A stretch of DNA of 64,000 nt, taken from assembly GCA_045125935.1 (NCBI GenBank), contig JBGVNW010000041.1:1-64000 (forward strand). Reading direction: 5' to 3'. A program made the position numbers and the translations under genes. Position 1 is the stretch's first letter, and each line of letters begins with the position of its first letter. This stretch comes from CAG-877 sp045125935. GTDB lineage: Bacteria > Bacillota_I > Bacilli_A > RF39 > UBA660. This document shows positions 42,730 to 51,426 of the stretch, piece by piece. Below the pieces are notes generated by a model, which made no database searches, was not told where the DNA came from, and saw only the letters and a list, made by a program, of their open reading frames with translations.

Positions 42730-44904
42730 ATGAAAAACAAAGAATTACTTGCCCCAGTAGGTTCAATGGACTGTCTAAAACAAGCAATTCATAACGGAGC
42801 AGATGCCGTCTATTTAGGGTGCAAAAACTTTGGCGCCAGAAAATTTGCAACAAATTTTACTAATGATGAGATACTAGAAGCAATAAAGTTATGTCACCTA
42901 TACGGTGTTAAAATTTACGCTACAATGAATACTTTAATTAAGGATAGTGAAGTAGATGAATTTTTAAACCAAATTGAATTTCTTCACAAAAATGGTATTG
43001 ATGCAGTAATAGTCCAAGATTTTGGTATGATTTGTTTAATCCGCGAGAAGTATCCAAATCTTGAAATCCACGCCTCAACACAAGCTAATACTTCTGCCAA
43101 GGAAACAGCAAAATTGTTTTACGATTTGGGAGTTAAAAGAGTAGTTTTTTCAAGGGAAATGAGCTTGGAAGAAATTGAAAGTATAGATGTTCCAATCGAA
43201 AAAGAAGTCTTTGTTCATGGAGCTTTATGTATCTGCTATTCCGGTTGTTGCTTAATGAGTAGCATGCTTGGAACAAGAAGCGGTAATCGTGGAGAATGTG
43301 CCGGAAGTTGTCGTCTACCATATAGTTTGGAAGATAATGGAAAGATAGTCAATGAAAACAAATACTTATTAAGTACAAAAGAATTGAATTCTGCACCAAA
43401 TTTCAAACGTATTTTAGAAAGTGATATACTAAGTTTCAAAATTGAAGGTCGCATGAAAAGTCCAGAATATGTAGGCTTTATTACAAAATATTATCGAGCT
43501 CTAATTGATAATAATGGTAATATTGATATAAAGAAATATGATGACCAGTTAAAAACAATTTTTAATCGTGAATTTACTAAAGGTCATCTACTAAATTGTA
43601 CTGTTAAAGAGCTAATGAACACTAAAACTCCAAATCATATAGGGTTAGAGATAGGTCAAGTAATTGAGGTTACAAAAGATAAAATAAAGATAAAACTAAA
43701 ACATCCACTTAATCAGCAAGATGGAGTTCGTTTCTTAAAATCTGGAACAGGTTTTATTGTAAATTATATCTATGATGAAAAAGGAAAAATGATAAATTCA
43801 GCTACTAATATTTGTTATGTTGATAATAAAGTTGGTTTAACAATAAATGACGTCGTAGCAAAAACTCAAGATTATAAATTGCTAAATGAATTGAAAAACT
43901 ATCCTCTTAAAAAAATAAAAGTAACAATTAAAGCAAAATGTTTATTGAATAAACCATTAGAAATTATGATATCTGATGGAAAGAATGATATAGTTGTAAC
44001 AGGAAACAATGTTGAAAAATCAATAAATGCACCAATTACTATAGATAGATTAGAACAACAAATGACTAAATTAGGAGAAACACCATTTATTTGTAAAAAC
44101 ATTTCTATTGATTGTGATAATGATATTTTTATTTCAATAAAAGAAATAAATGAATTACGACGCGAAGCAGTAGCAAAATTAATTAATATAAGAGAAAATA
44201 AAAAGAAAGATATTATAATCAAAGAAGTTAATTTTAAAAGTACAAAACAAGCTAATATTTTTGGTACATCAGCATCAGTTTATAATGAAGAACAATTAAA
44301 TACCTGTCTTGATTTAAAACTAAACAGAATATATATAGCAGATGAAAACTTATATGAAAAGTATAAAGAATTAAATAATGTTTACTATAAGTTACCACGA
44401 TGCAGTAGAAATATAGCAGCTAATTTAAAGGAGAAAAACATTACCTCTGATTACTTTGATTTTTCCTTATTAGACACAATTGGCGATTATGGTTTGAATG
44501 TCTATAATGCATACACTGTATATTATTTAAACAGATTAGGCTTAACTTTAGTTAATGCCTCTGTAGAACTTACTGAGTTTGAAATAAATAATCTAATCAA
44601 AACTTATATAAAATTATTTAAATGCTATCCAAGTATTGAAGTATTAGTTTATGGACGTGTAGAAAATATGATTATTAACGATAATATTTTAGAGCTTAAA
44701 GATAATAGTCATACTTATAACTTGATTGACATAAAAAAACGTAAATTTCCAGTGTATTTTGATCAAACCAATACGCATATCTTAAACTATCAAAATACGG
44801 AACTGAATACATCTAACATCACAGAACAAATCGCACTAAGATTTGATTTTTATGACGAAAATGCAACTCAAATTAAACAAATTGTAAACTCTTATCGCAA
44901 TTAA
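42730..44904 (+). CDS. U32-family protein, RlhA-like (large form with C-terminal extension)
   Basis: A 724-residue U32 protein, larger than and distinct from the TrhP pair. The start (ELLAPVGSMDCLKQAIHNGADAVYLG) and the cysteine cluster (HGALCICYSGCC ... GECAGSCR) are family hallmarks. The middle region is of the DUF3656/collagenase-like type found in RlhA, and a further 250 residues complete it. RlhA makes 5-hydroxycytidine 2501 in 23S rRNA of E. coli. An rRNA hydroxylation role is likely but not proven. GAGGTG precedes the ATG. Confidence 0.8.
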   Translation: MKNKELLAPVGSMDCLKQAIHNGADAVYLGCKNFGARKFATNFTNDEILEAIKLCHLYGVKIYATMNTLIKDSEVDEFLNQIEFLHKNGIDAVIVQDFGMICLIREKYPNLEIHASTQANTSAKETAKLFYDLGVKRVVFSREMSLEEIESIDVPIEKEVFVHGALCICYSGCCLMSSMLGTRSGNRGECAGSCRLPYSLEDNGKIVNENKYLLSTKELNSAPNFKRILESDILSFKIEGRMKSPEYVGFITKYYRALIDNNGNIDIKKYDDQLKTIFNREFTKGHLLNCTVKELMNTKTPNHIGLEIGQVIEVTKDKIKIKLKHPLNQQDGVRFLKSGTGFIVNYIYDEKGKMINSATNICYVDNKVGLTINDVVAKTQDYKLLNELKNYPLKKIKVTIKAKCLLNKPLEIMISDGKNDIVVTGNNVEKSINAPITIDRLEQQMTKLGETPFICKNISIDCDNDIFISIKEINELRREAVAKLINIRENKKKDIIIKEVNFKSTKQANIFGTSASVYNEEQLNTCLDLKLNRIYIADENLYEKYKELNNVYYKLPRCSRNIAANLKEKNITSDYFDFSLLDTIGDYGLNVYNAYTVYYLNRLGLTLVNASVELTEFEINNLIKTYIKLFKCYPSIEVLVYGRVENMIINDNILELKDNSHTYNLIDIKKRKFPVYFDQTNTHILNYQNTELNTSNITEQIALRFDFYDENATQIKQIVNSYRN

Positions 44905-44911
44905 AATACTG

Positions 44912-44941
44912 TTGTTAAAATATGCTAAACTGTGTTAAAAT
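44912..44941 (+). promoter_or_regulatory. Promoter of the thioredoxin-like gene
   Basis: TTGTTA (44912-44917), an 18-bp spacer, and TAAAAT (44936-44941) with an extended TGT. Confidence 0.5.
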
Positions 44942-44964
44942 AATATTAGATAGGAAGTGAGTTA

Positions 44965-45477
44965 ATGAAAGAACAAGAACGTAAAATTCCACTGAAAAAT
45001 TATATAATCCTTTTCTTTGCTTTTCTAATAACAATCGGCATAACACTATATTTTTGCAAATGCTATCACGTATATAGTGACAGTATGAGAGAAATTCCCG
45101 TAATCAGAGGAGTGTTATCAGAAATTACAAGTGAAGAGTTAGATCATTATGTTCAAGAAAATCCTAACTGTACAGTTTATATGTGTACTGCAAGTGATCA
45201 AAAATGTCGTGATTTTGAAGAAGATTTTAGCAAACTAATCAAGAAAAAAGATTTACAAGAAAAAATTGTCTATTTAAATTTAAGTAATGTTGATCAAGAC
45301 GAATTTATAAAATCATTTAATGATAAATACAAATACAAAGTGGAACTTACATCAAACTATCCAGCAATTATAATGTTTGAAGAAACAAATATCAGTACCA
45401 TGCTTCAAGAAATAGATGATGAGTTAACAATTACTAGAGCTAAACAATTTATAGAATTAAATAAAATAGGAGAGTAA
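44965..45477 (+). CDS. Membrane-anchored thioredoxin-fold-like protein
   Basis: A 170-residue protein with one TM (about 12-32), then an exported domain of about 125 residues with the beta-alpha-beta order of thioredoxin. It has CTVYMCTASDQKCRDFEEDF near the position of the active site, DLQEKIVYLNL as the next strand, and SNYPAIIMFE with the cis-Pro-like segment. A C-x-x-C is absent: the cysteines are spaced C-x4-C-x6-C. It may still handle disulfides outside the membrane, relevant to the cysteine-rich surface proteins. That is inference. Confidence 0.6.
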   Translation: MKEQERKIPLKNYIILFFAFLITIGITLYFCKCYHVYSDSMREIPVIRGVLSEITSEELDHYVQENPNCTVYMCTASDQKCRDFEEDFSKLIKKKDLQEKIVYLNLSNVDQDEFIKSFNDKYKYKVELTSNYPAIIMFEETNISTMLQEIDDELTITRAKQFIELNKIGE

Positions 45478-45486
45478 TCTCCTTTT
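45468..45486 (+). terminator. Weak hairpin after the thioredoxin-like gene
   Basis: A 6-bp stem AGGAGA/TCTCCT with a GTAA (GNRA) loop and a short T run, overlapping the stop codon. It may attenuate and not fully terminate. Confidence 0.45.
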
Positions 45487-45502
45487 AAAGTAGGAGGAAA
45501 AG

Positions 45503-46012
45503 ATGAATAATATCGTTTTATTTGAACCAGAAATACCACAAAATACAGGAAATATTATGCGTACATGTGTCGCAACCAATACAAGATTACACCTAATTAA
45601 ACCACTTGGCTTTAAATTAGATGACGCCCATTTGAAAAGAAGCGGTGTAAACTATATTGATAAACTTGAATATACAGTTTATGAAAACTATCAAGAATTT
45701 AAAGAAAAAAATCCAGGAGTATATTACTATTTCACCCGCTATGGTCAAAAACCGCATACAAGTTTTGATTATAGTAATAAAGAAAATGAAAACTTATATT
45801 TTATTTTCGGCAAAGAATCAACTGGTATCCCAAAAGAAATTTTAAAGGAAGATTTAGAACATTGTATGAGAATTCCAATGACAAGCAACGTTAGAGCACT
45901 AAATGTTTCTAATAGTGTAGCAATAGTTATTTATGAAGCGCTTCGTCAACAAGATTTTAATGACTTGCTACGTGAAGAACCACATAAAGGGAAAGACTAT
46001 TTAGAAAAGTAG
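45503..46012 (+). CDS. trmL: tRNA (cytidine/uridine-34 2'-O)-methyltransferase TrmL
   Basis: A 169-residue SPOUT methyltransferase with all three family motifs: EPEIPQNTGNIMRTC at the start, FGKESTGIPKEIL in the middle, and the knot region IPMTSNVRALNVSNSVAIVIYE. TrmL methylates the wobble ribose of tRNA-Leu. AGGAGG lies seven bases upstream. It is followed by a TtcA-like gene 13 bp later, so the pair forms a small tRNA-modification unit. Confidence 0.95.
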   Translation: MNNIVLFEPEIPQNTGNIMRTCVATNTRLHLIKPLGFKLDDAHLKRSGVNYIDKLEYTVYENYQEFKEKNPGVYYYFTRYGQKPHTSFDYSNKENENLYFIFGKESTGIPKEILKEDLEHCMRIPMTSNVRALNVSNSVAIVIYEALRQQDFNDLLREEPHKGKDYLEK

Positions 46013-46025
46013 AAAAGGTAAGAAA

Positions 46026-46847
46026 ATGATCACTAAAGAAGAAATAGAAAGAAGTATTATAACAAAATACCGTAAAAGCATTTGGCGTCCTTTCACAAAA
46101 GCTATAAGAGATTACGAATTAATATCAGAAAATGACAAAATTGCCGTTTGTATCTCCGGCGGTAAAGATTCAATGATTCTGGCAAAATGCCTAGAGGAAT
46201 TACAAAAACATGGCAAAGTAAAATTCGACCTCGAATACATCGTAATGGATCCAGGATACAATAAAGAAAATAGAGAAAAGATAATTGAAAACGCAAAAAA
46301 ACTAGGTATAAATATCAATATATTTAATTCTGACATTTTCGATGTCATAAATACTCACGCTGCCGACTCACCTTGTTATCTATGTGCTAGAATGCGTAGA
46401 GGTTTTTTATATAATCGTGCCCAAGAATTAGGCTGCAACAAAATAGCCCTTGGTCATCACTTTGACGACGTGATTGAAACCATTATGTTGTCAATGTTGT
46501 ATGGTGGAGAATATAAAGGAATGATGCCCAAACTTAAAAGCACGAATTTTAAAGGAATGGAATTAATAAGACCTCTATATTTAGTTAGAGAATCAGATAT
46601 AATTAACTGGTCAAAAAGTAATGAGCTAGACTTTATAAATTGTGCCTGCAAATTCACATCAAAAGAATCAAAAAAAGATTCCAAACGTTTAGAAATAAAA
46701 AATCTTATTAAAGAACTAGAAAAAGTTAATAAAAATGTTGCATATAACATCTTCAAATCTAGTGAAAACGTAAACATCGATACTGTCTTAGCCGTAAAAA
46801 CAAATAATCAAAAACATTCTTTTCTAGAAGAATATGATAAAAAATAA
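46026..46847 (+). CDS. TtcA-family tRNA 2-thiolation enzyme
   Basis: A 273-residue PP-loop ATPase: SGGKDS at residues 44-49, and GHHFDDVIETIMLSMLYGGEYKGMMPK in the middle. Iron-sulfur-type cysteines lie at Cys117/Cys120 (SPCYLCARMRRG) and at Cys206/Cys208 (NCACKF). TtcA thiolates cytidine 32 in tRNA using a [4Fe-4S] cluster. This protein belongs to the TtcA/TtuA group, so the exact tRNA position is not certain. It is co-transcribed with trmL; the sigG leader hairpin follows. Confidence 0.85.
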   Translation: MITKEEIERSIITKYRKSIWRPFTKAIRDYELISENDKIAVCISGGKDSMILAKCLEELQKHGKVKFDLEYIVMDPGYNKENREKIIENAKKLGININIFNSDIFDVINTHAADSPCYLCARMRRGFLYNRAQELGCNKIALGHHFDDVIETIMLSMLYGGEYKGMMPKLKSTNFKGMELIRPLYLVRESDIINWSKSNELDFINCACKFTSKESKKDSKRLEIKNLIKELEKVNKNVAYNIFKSSENVNIDTVLAVKTNNQKHSFLEEYDKK

Positions 46848-46865
46848 ATTAATAAATGAATAAAG

Positions 46866-46905
46866 AAAAGCTCTTTTCATCATAATTGATTTGAAAGGAG
46901 CTTTT
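46866..46905 (+). promoter_or_regulatory. Leader hairpin sequestering the sigG ribosome-binding site
   Basis: AAAAGCTCTTTTCA (46866-46879) pairs with TGAAAGGAGCTTTT (46892-46905): 14 bp with one U-G pair and a 12-base loop. The right arm contains the whole AAAGGAG site of sigG and ends three bases before its ATG. It could also act as a terminator for the upstream gene, though the T run is only four. See the findings for the Bacillus parallel. Confidence 0.75.
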
Positions 46906-46908
46906 AAA

Positions 46909-47685
46909 ATGGCTAAATATAAAGTAGAAATCAGTGGTATAAATACAAACGATATCGTAGTTCTTACTAATGAAGAAATGACAGAATTATTTAAAAAAAC
47001 AAAAGAAGGCGACTTATTTGCTAGAGATTTATTAGTAAGTGGTAATTTAAAACTAGTTTTATCTATATTAAGACAATTCTCTAATAAAACTGACAATATG
47101 GATGATTTATTTCAAATTGGTTGTATTGGTTTATTAAAGGCAATTGATAATTTCGATTTAAGTCACGAAGTAAAGTTTTCAACATATGCCGTACCAATGA
47201 TTATGGGAGAAGTACGACGCTATATAAGGGATAACAGTCAAGTCAGAATAAGTCGTTCTATCAAAGACATTGCATATAAGTCTCTAAAAATAAAAGAAGC
47301 ATATATTGCAGAACATGCAAAAGAACCAGAAATTGAATATATCGCTAAAGAATTAGGTGTTTCAAGAAGTGATGTAATAACAGCATTAGAGTCACTAAAA
47401 GAACCTGTAAGCATGTTTGAACCAATATATAATGATGGTGGAGATACTATTTTTCTATTTGATCAAATAGAGGACAAAAAAACAAATAATGCTGAATTAT
47501 CTAATAGAATCGCTTTAGAAGATGCTATAAACGAATTAGATAGAAGAGAAAAAATGATTTTAGATGAGCGCTATATTGTTGGAAAAACTCAAATGGAAAT
47601 AGCAGAAGAATTAAATATCAGTCAAGCTCAAGTATCAAGATTAGAAAAAAGAGCCATAAAACAACTAAAAAAAGTTTTAAAATAA
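46909..47685 (+). CDS. sigG: RNA polymerase sporulation sigma factor SigG
   Basis: A 258-residue sigma-70 family factor very close to Bacillus sigma-G. It has the KVEISGI N-terminus, the DDLFQIGCIGLLKAIDNFDLSHEVKFSTYAVPMI region 2, the SRSIKDIAYK region 3, VSMFEPIYNDGGD, and a region 4 ending ISQAQVSRLEKRAIKQLKK. Sigma-G drives late forespore genes. The start is the ATG of MAKYKV; an in-frame TTG at 46891 lies before the ribosome-binding site. The next gene is ylmC-like, as in Bacillus. This is the strongest evidence that the organism makes endospores. Confidence 0.96.
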   Translation: MAKYKVEISGINTNDIVVLTNEEMTELFKKTKEGDLFARDLLVSGNLKLVLSILRQFSNKTDNMDDLFQIGCIGLLKAIDNFDLSHEVKFSTYAVPMIMGEVRRYIRDNSQVRISRSIKDIAYKSLKIKEAYIAEHAKEPEIEYIAKELGVSRSDVITALESLKEPVSMFEPIYNDGGDTIFLFDQIEDKKTNNAELSNRIALEDAINELDRREKMILDERYIVGKTQMEIAEELNISQAQVSRLEKRAIKQLKKVLK

Positions 47686-47746
47686 CGCATACTAAAATCC
47701 GCATAAATCTCCAATTTAAAAATATACTTAAGTAAAGGTGATTAAT

Positions 47747-47980
47747 ATGCGATTATCAGATTTACAAACAAAAAACATTGTCAGCATAAATGATGGTAAA
47801 AACATTGGCACAATTATTGATGCCAACATAACAGAAGATGGAAATGTCGATACACTTGTAATTGAAGCTAGTAAAAATTTTTTCTCCTTAAATAGAGAAA
47901 GCGATATCGAAGTAAAATGGAAAGATATAACTAAAATAGGTGAGGACGTTATTTTAGTAAAAATTGGTTATCATGAATAA
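47747..47980 (+). CDS. ylmC: YlmC/YmxH family PRC-barrel protein
   Basis: A 77-residue PRC-barrel-like protein: MRLSDLQTKNIVSINDGKNIG then IIDANI, with a second half IEVKWKDITKIGEDVILVKI. The YlmC/YmxH family is restricted largely to spore formers and lies downstream of sigG in Bacillus. Function is unknown. The ATG is preceded by AAAGGTG. A CATACTA element at 47688-47694 resembles a sigma-G -10, but no matching -35 is seen. Confidence 0.85.
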   Translation: MRLSDLQTKNIVSINDGKNIGTIIDANITEDGNVDTLVIEASKNFFSLNRESDIEVKWKDITKIGEDVILVKIGYHE

Positions 47981-48689
47981 ATTAAAATACGCTTTATGGT
48001 TACTATTAGCCAATGTAGTATTTTCTTTTTTTTTATTAAGCCTCATCGGCAAAAAACTAAATTCAACTCTATCAAATTATGTAAATATTGAGGCAAATCG
48101 CTTTGCAAATAACGTAGTAAATTCAACAGTAAATGAAATGATTATCAAAAATTATGAAGAGGATTTATTTATAATAAAGCAAAACGAAGCTGGAGAGATT
48201 GAAATGCTTGATTACAATACTCAAAAAGTTAATGAATTATTATTAGATATTACAAATGAAATTCAAGATAAATTAACAAATCTAGAAGAAGGAAAAATAG
48301 CAGATTTGGAAATATCTAACAATTTCAAATTGAAAAATTTAACATTAATAAGGAATGGGGTATTATGTGAGGTACCAATTGGTGCACTAAAAGGAAACAT
48401 GCTATTTTCAAACATTGGCCCAAACATTCCTATAAAATTATCCTTTATAGGTCAAGTTCAATCAAATTTAGAAACAAAAATTTCAAGTTACGGAATAAAT
48501 AATATTGTAATTGAAACAAATGTAGTTGTAGAAGTAGAAGAACAAATTACCATGCCTACAACATCTGAAAAAAGTCTTTTAATAATAACAGCCCCTCTAA
48601 CAATAAAAATTATAAAAGGAACTGTTCCAAATTACTATGCTTCAAGTATTGAAAAATCCTCAGATTCAATTTCAGTACCATTCGAATAA
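47973..48689 (+). CDS. yunB: Sporulation protein YunB
   Basis: A 238-residue protein with an N-terminal TM (about 7-27) and an exported domain. It has the YunB features: EANRFANNVVNSTVNEMI, GALKGNMLFSNIGPNIPIKLSFIGQV near the middle, and the beta-rich VETNVVVEVEEQI end. YunB is made in the mother cell and needed for efficient sporulation in Bacillus; the mechanism is unknown. It overlaps ylmC by 8 bp without its own ribosome-binding site, so translation is coupled. Confidence 0.88.
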   Translation: MNKLKYALWLLLANVVFSFFLLSLIGKKLNSTLSNYVNIEANRFANNVVNSTVNEMIIKNYEEDLFIIKQNEAGEIEMLDYNTQKVNELLLDITNEIQDKLTNLEEGKIADLEISNNFKLKNLTLIRNGVLCEVPIGALKGNMLFSNIGPNIPIKLSFIGQVQSNLETKISSYGINNIVIETNVVVEVEEQITMPTTSEKSLLIITAPLTIKIIKGTVPNYYASSIEKSSDSISVPFE

Positions 48690-48723
48690 TTGATATGAAA
48701 ATCTTTATGTTCAACATTATACG

Positions 48724-48732
48724 TGTTATAAT
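48724..48732 (+). promoter_or_regulatory. Extended -10 promoter of yutD
   Basis: TGT followed by TATAAT (48727-48732). A TTTATG lies 17 bp upstream. Its position shows that yutD starts at 48749 and not at upstream in-frame ATGs. Confidence 0.6.
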
Positions 48733-48748
48733 TAAAATGAGGTGCAAT

Positions 48749-49027
48749 ATGAAAATTATAGAATTAAATGGAAAAAAATATGAATTAATAGAAAATGATG
48801 GTAATTGTTTTAACATTGAAGAAGTAAAAGAAAGAGTAACTGAATACTTTGATAGCTTTGATTATATATTTGGAGATTATGCATATGATAAGGTTAGATT
48901 AAAAGGATTCAACGATTCAAATAATAAAAAAGCCAATAAAATCAACAATATAAAGAATTTAGAAGAATATAAAAAAAATTATTGCAGTTATGGTGCCAAA
49001 ACTTTCCTCCTAAAAAAAGTGAAGTAA
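48749..49027 (+). CDS. yutD: YutD family protein (DUF1027)
   Basis: A 92-residue protein matching B. subtilis YutD: an ELNGKKYELI start, FDYIFGDYAYDKVRLKGF in the middle, and EEYKKNYCSYGAKTFLLKKV at the end. Function is unknown. The family is widespread in Firmicutes and close to yunB in Bacillus, as here. GAGGTG lies five bases before the ATG. Confidence 0.85.
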   Translation: MKIIELNGKKYELIENDGNCFNIEEVKERVTEYFDSFDYIFGDYAYDKVRLKGFNDSNNKKANKINNIKNLEEYKKNYCSYGAKTFLLKKVK

Positions 49028-49032
49028 AAAGC

Positions 49033-49060
49033 TTGTAATTATATGAAAATATGTTAAAAT
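49033..49060 (+). promoter_or_regulatory. Promoter of the DUF1292 gene
   Basis: TTGTAA (49033-49038), a 16-bp spacer, and TAAAAT (49055-49060) with an extended TGT. Confidence 0.55.
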
Positions 49061-49094
49061 GATAATATATGAATAATAAGGAGGATTATTATAT

Positions 49095-49373
49095 ATGGTA
49101 GAAAATAAGGCTAATGAGAAAAAAATTATGTCAATTGTTTCTAACGACGGTTCTGTAGAAGAAGTTGAAGTAATATTAGCTTTCGAATTTAAAGATACAG
49201 GAAAAGAATACGTAGTATATACAAAAAACGAACGAGATGAAAACGAAAATATAACAGTATATGTTTCAAATATAGATCGCACAACTGGTGAACCAAAACT
49301 ACTAGGCGTAGAAAATGAAACTGAATGGAATAGAATTAAAGACGTGTTGCGTGAGTTGTCAAAATCAGAATAA
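49095..49373 (+). CDS. DUF1292 (YrzB-like) protein
   Basis: A 92-residue acidic protein with the DUF1292 pattern: a first beta strand MSIVSNDGSVEEVEVILAFEF, then KEYVVYTKNE, and the ending ETEWNRIKDVLREL. YrzB-type proteins are small and of unknown function. In Bacillus yrzB is near the trhP genes; here it is 47 kb away. AGGAGG lies ten bases before the ATG, and the next gene follows after 18 bp, so the two may form an operon. Confidence 0.85.
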   Translation: MVENKANEKKIMSIVSNDGSVEEVEVILAFEFKDTGKEYVVYTKNERDENENITVYVSNIDRTTGEPKLLGVENETEWNRIKDVLRELSKSE

Positions 49374-49391
49374 TAAATAGGAGGTCTAAAT

Positions 49392-50495
49392 ATGACAGTA
49401 TTAGAAAATGTAGAGCTATGTGATAATGGATATGTAGAGACTAGAAGTATTAATGTAGCTCAAAAAATTAAATTAAGAGCTCCATCGTATCAGGCAATAA
49501 CAACAAAATATGTTGCTTATACAAATAGTCAAGAAAGTACATCTGAAACTTCGATGACAGCTAGTGAACCAACACAAAATGCAGCATCAGCGCCAGTTAC
49601 TCCAACAGTTGAAATCACTAAAGTAGTTGCTATAAATCCAGCAGTTGCTGAAGCACTTATTTTATTAGAAATAAATGGTAGAATTAATAGTGAAGGATAT
49701 AAAGCATTAAAAGTTAAACCATCAATGTGCGAGAATATGAAAAAAAATAGTGCCACTGAAAAAAGTCAAGAATTGCCTCAAGAGATGCCTACGACAGAAT
49801 CACTTACTGAAATGGAAAGTACAATTGAAAATGCACCTTTAGATTTAGAATTAAATGAAGAACAATCTACTACTAAAGTGAGTAGAAATGGTGCAACAAT
49901 TGCTAAAATCGAAAAATTTACTTCAGAAGATGCACAAACAGCACAAATTGCCTCAGAAGAAGTAACTCCAGTATCTCCAACTGTAGTGGAAGAATCATCT
50001 GCAAGAGCAATATCTAGAGATGTACCACTAGTAGCACCAGAGAGACCAGTTGTTGCTGAAGAAAATGATTTGCAAGTAGCTCCAAAAGAAGAGTTAGAAC
50101 AGCCAAAAAGCAAATTTGATAATATACTAAACGTAAGTTTTGCAAATAATATTAGTAGTTTGGCAGAATTGAAAGAATACTTAGAACAAACTGCAAGATT
50201 AAAACAAGAAGCTAATCAAGCAAAAATTAAAGAAGAAGAGGCAAAGAAAAGTGCAGAACGCGCAGAACAGGAAGCTGCAAGCAGTCGTGATGAATTTGTA
50301 AAAACAGCTGAAAAAATAGCTGCTCATCAAGAAAGTTTAATTGCTCAAGCAGAAAAAAGTAATGAGCAAGCCCATAAGTACGATGAAAAACGTGGAGAAT
50401 ATGAAAATGAAAAAGCTGAATATCAAAAAGCAATAAATGATATGTTAGCAATAATGGGTGACAGTGAACAAGTTAGTAAAGGAAAAGCAATGTAA
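49392..50495 (+). CDS. Hypothetical protein with low-complexity linker and coiled coil
   Basis: A 367-residue protein that I do not recognise. Residues about 1-45 are structured. Residues 48-70 and 105-240 are Ser/Thr/Pro/Glu-rich and probably disordered. Residues 70-105 hold a short helical segment (AVAEALILLEINGRINSEGYKALKV), and 255-355 form a long Ala/Glu/Lys coiled coil. No TM or signal is seen, so it is cytoplasmic. The form suggests a scaffold or, in this sporulation-rich setting, a coat-like protein. That is speculative. Confidence 0.65.
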   Translation: MTVLENVELCDNGYVETRSINVAQKIKLRAPSYQAITTKYVAYTNSQESTSETSMTASEPTQNAASAPVTPTVEITKVVAINPAVAEALILLEINGRINSEGYKALKVKPSMCENMKKNSATEKSQELPQEMPTTESLTEMESTIENAPLDLELNEEQSTTKVSRNGATIAKIEKFTSEDAQTAQIASEEVTPVSPTVVEESSARAISRDVPLVAPERPVVAEENDLQVAPKEELEQPKSKFDNILNVSFANNISSLAELKEYLEQTARLKQEANQAKIKEEEAKKSAERAEQEAASSRDEFVKTAEKIAAHQESLIAQAEKSNEQAHKYDEKRGEYENEKAEYQKAINDMLAIMGDSEQVSKGKAM

Positions 50496-50510
50496 TTTTC
50501 CTTTTTCTTT
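50478..50510 (+). terminator. Terminator of the coiled-coil protein gene
   Basis: A perfect 9-bp stem AAAGGAAAA/TTTTCCTTT followed by more pyrimidines. The 5' arm lies in the last codons. Confidence 0.75.
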
Positions 50511-50537
50511 TGCATAAAATTTAATGAGTTGATAAGA

Positions 50538-51392
50538 ATGCTAAACACAATTAGATATTACTATAATTTAAATGATATACATATTACAAATATCAATAAA
50601 AAAACATATATAAAATGTAGAAATAAATTATATCTTTTTAGTGAAGTATTCAATATTCCGCTTGTTTATGAAGCATATACAATAACTAATAAATATCCTG
50701 AGTATGAAAAGATTATTTTAAATAGAAATCAAAATATATTTACAGAATATAACAACAAATTATATGTACTAATTGAAAAGAAAAATATAAAAGAAACACT
50801 ACCAAGTATTAGATTAATAACAACAGATAAAAAATATCTCCTTGATAGAACTGAGTGGAATATTTTATGGGGAAAGAAAATTGATTATGTTGAATATAAT
50901 GAAAAGCATATTAAAGGAATTTACACATCAATAGATGAAAGTATTAATTATTTTGTTGGAATGTCAGAGACCGCTATAAATTATTTTAAGTATAATATTA
51001 CAACTACCATACATGAAAAAGCCATTTGTAGAAGAAGAATGGAACCAGCAGAATATTATAATCCATTAAATATAGTTATTGACTATCGAATGCGAGATAT
51101 AGGAGAGTATCTTAAAAAAATATTTTGGACAAATAATTATACACAGGACAAAGTATATGAAATATTAAACAAAGTGGAAAATAATAATTACAATTATAAA
51201 TTGTTATATGCACGATTACTATTTCCAAATTATTATTTTGATGCATATGACCAAGTGGTAAATAATATAAGAGATCAAGAAATTATAAAAATTATTATAA
51301 GTAGAATTGATGAGTATGAAACGTATATCAATAATATTTATAAGATATTGAGCAGTCAGAATAAGGGACTTATAAAGGTTGATTGGATATAA
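50538..51392 (+). CDS. YutH-like spore coat protein (CotS-related pseudokinase)
   Basis: A 284-residue protein with the CotS/YutH type of degenerate kinase fold. The mid-region HEKAICRRRMEPAEY then NPLNIVIDYRMRDIGEYLKK resembles the catalytic loop and following helix of YutH, without a canonical HxD. Gene context supports it: yunB, yutD and a NifU-like gene flank it, and the same genes cluster in Bacillus with yutH. Start is the ATG of MLNTIR, with a weak GAGTTGAT site. Assignment is moderate. Confidence 0.6.
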   Translation: MLNTIRYYYNLNDIHITNINKKTYIKCRNKLYLFSEVFNIPLVYEAYTITNKYPEYEKIILNRNQNIFTEYNNKLYVLIEKKNIKETLPSIRLITTDKKYLLDRTEWNILWGKKIDYVEYNEKHIKGIYTSIDESINYFVGMSETAINYFKYNITTTIHEKAICRRRMEPAEYYNPLNIVIDYRMRDIGEYLKKIFWTNNYTQDKVYEILNKVENNNYNYKLLYARLLFPNYYFDAYDQVVNNIRDQEIIKIIISRIDEYETYINNIYKILSSQNKGLIKVDWI

Positions 51393-51426
51393 AAATGTGA
51401 GTAACTAAGCATTACTCACATTTTTT
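51391..51426. terminator. Bidirectional terminator between the YutH-like and NifU-like genes
   Basis: A perfect 14-bp stem AAAAATGTGAGTAA/TTACTCACATTTTT with a seven-base loop, A-rich on one side and T-rich on the other. Confidence 0.9.

Noticed and set aside
47688..47694. Sigma-G-like -10 (CATACTA) upstream of ylmC
   Set aside because: No matching -35 (TGAATA-like) at the required distance; a seven-base match in AT-rich DNA is weak.
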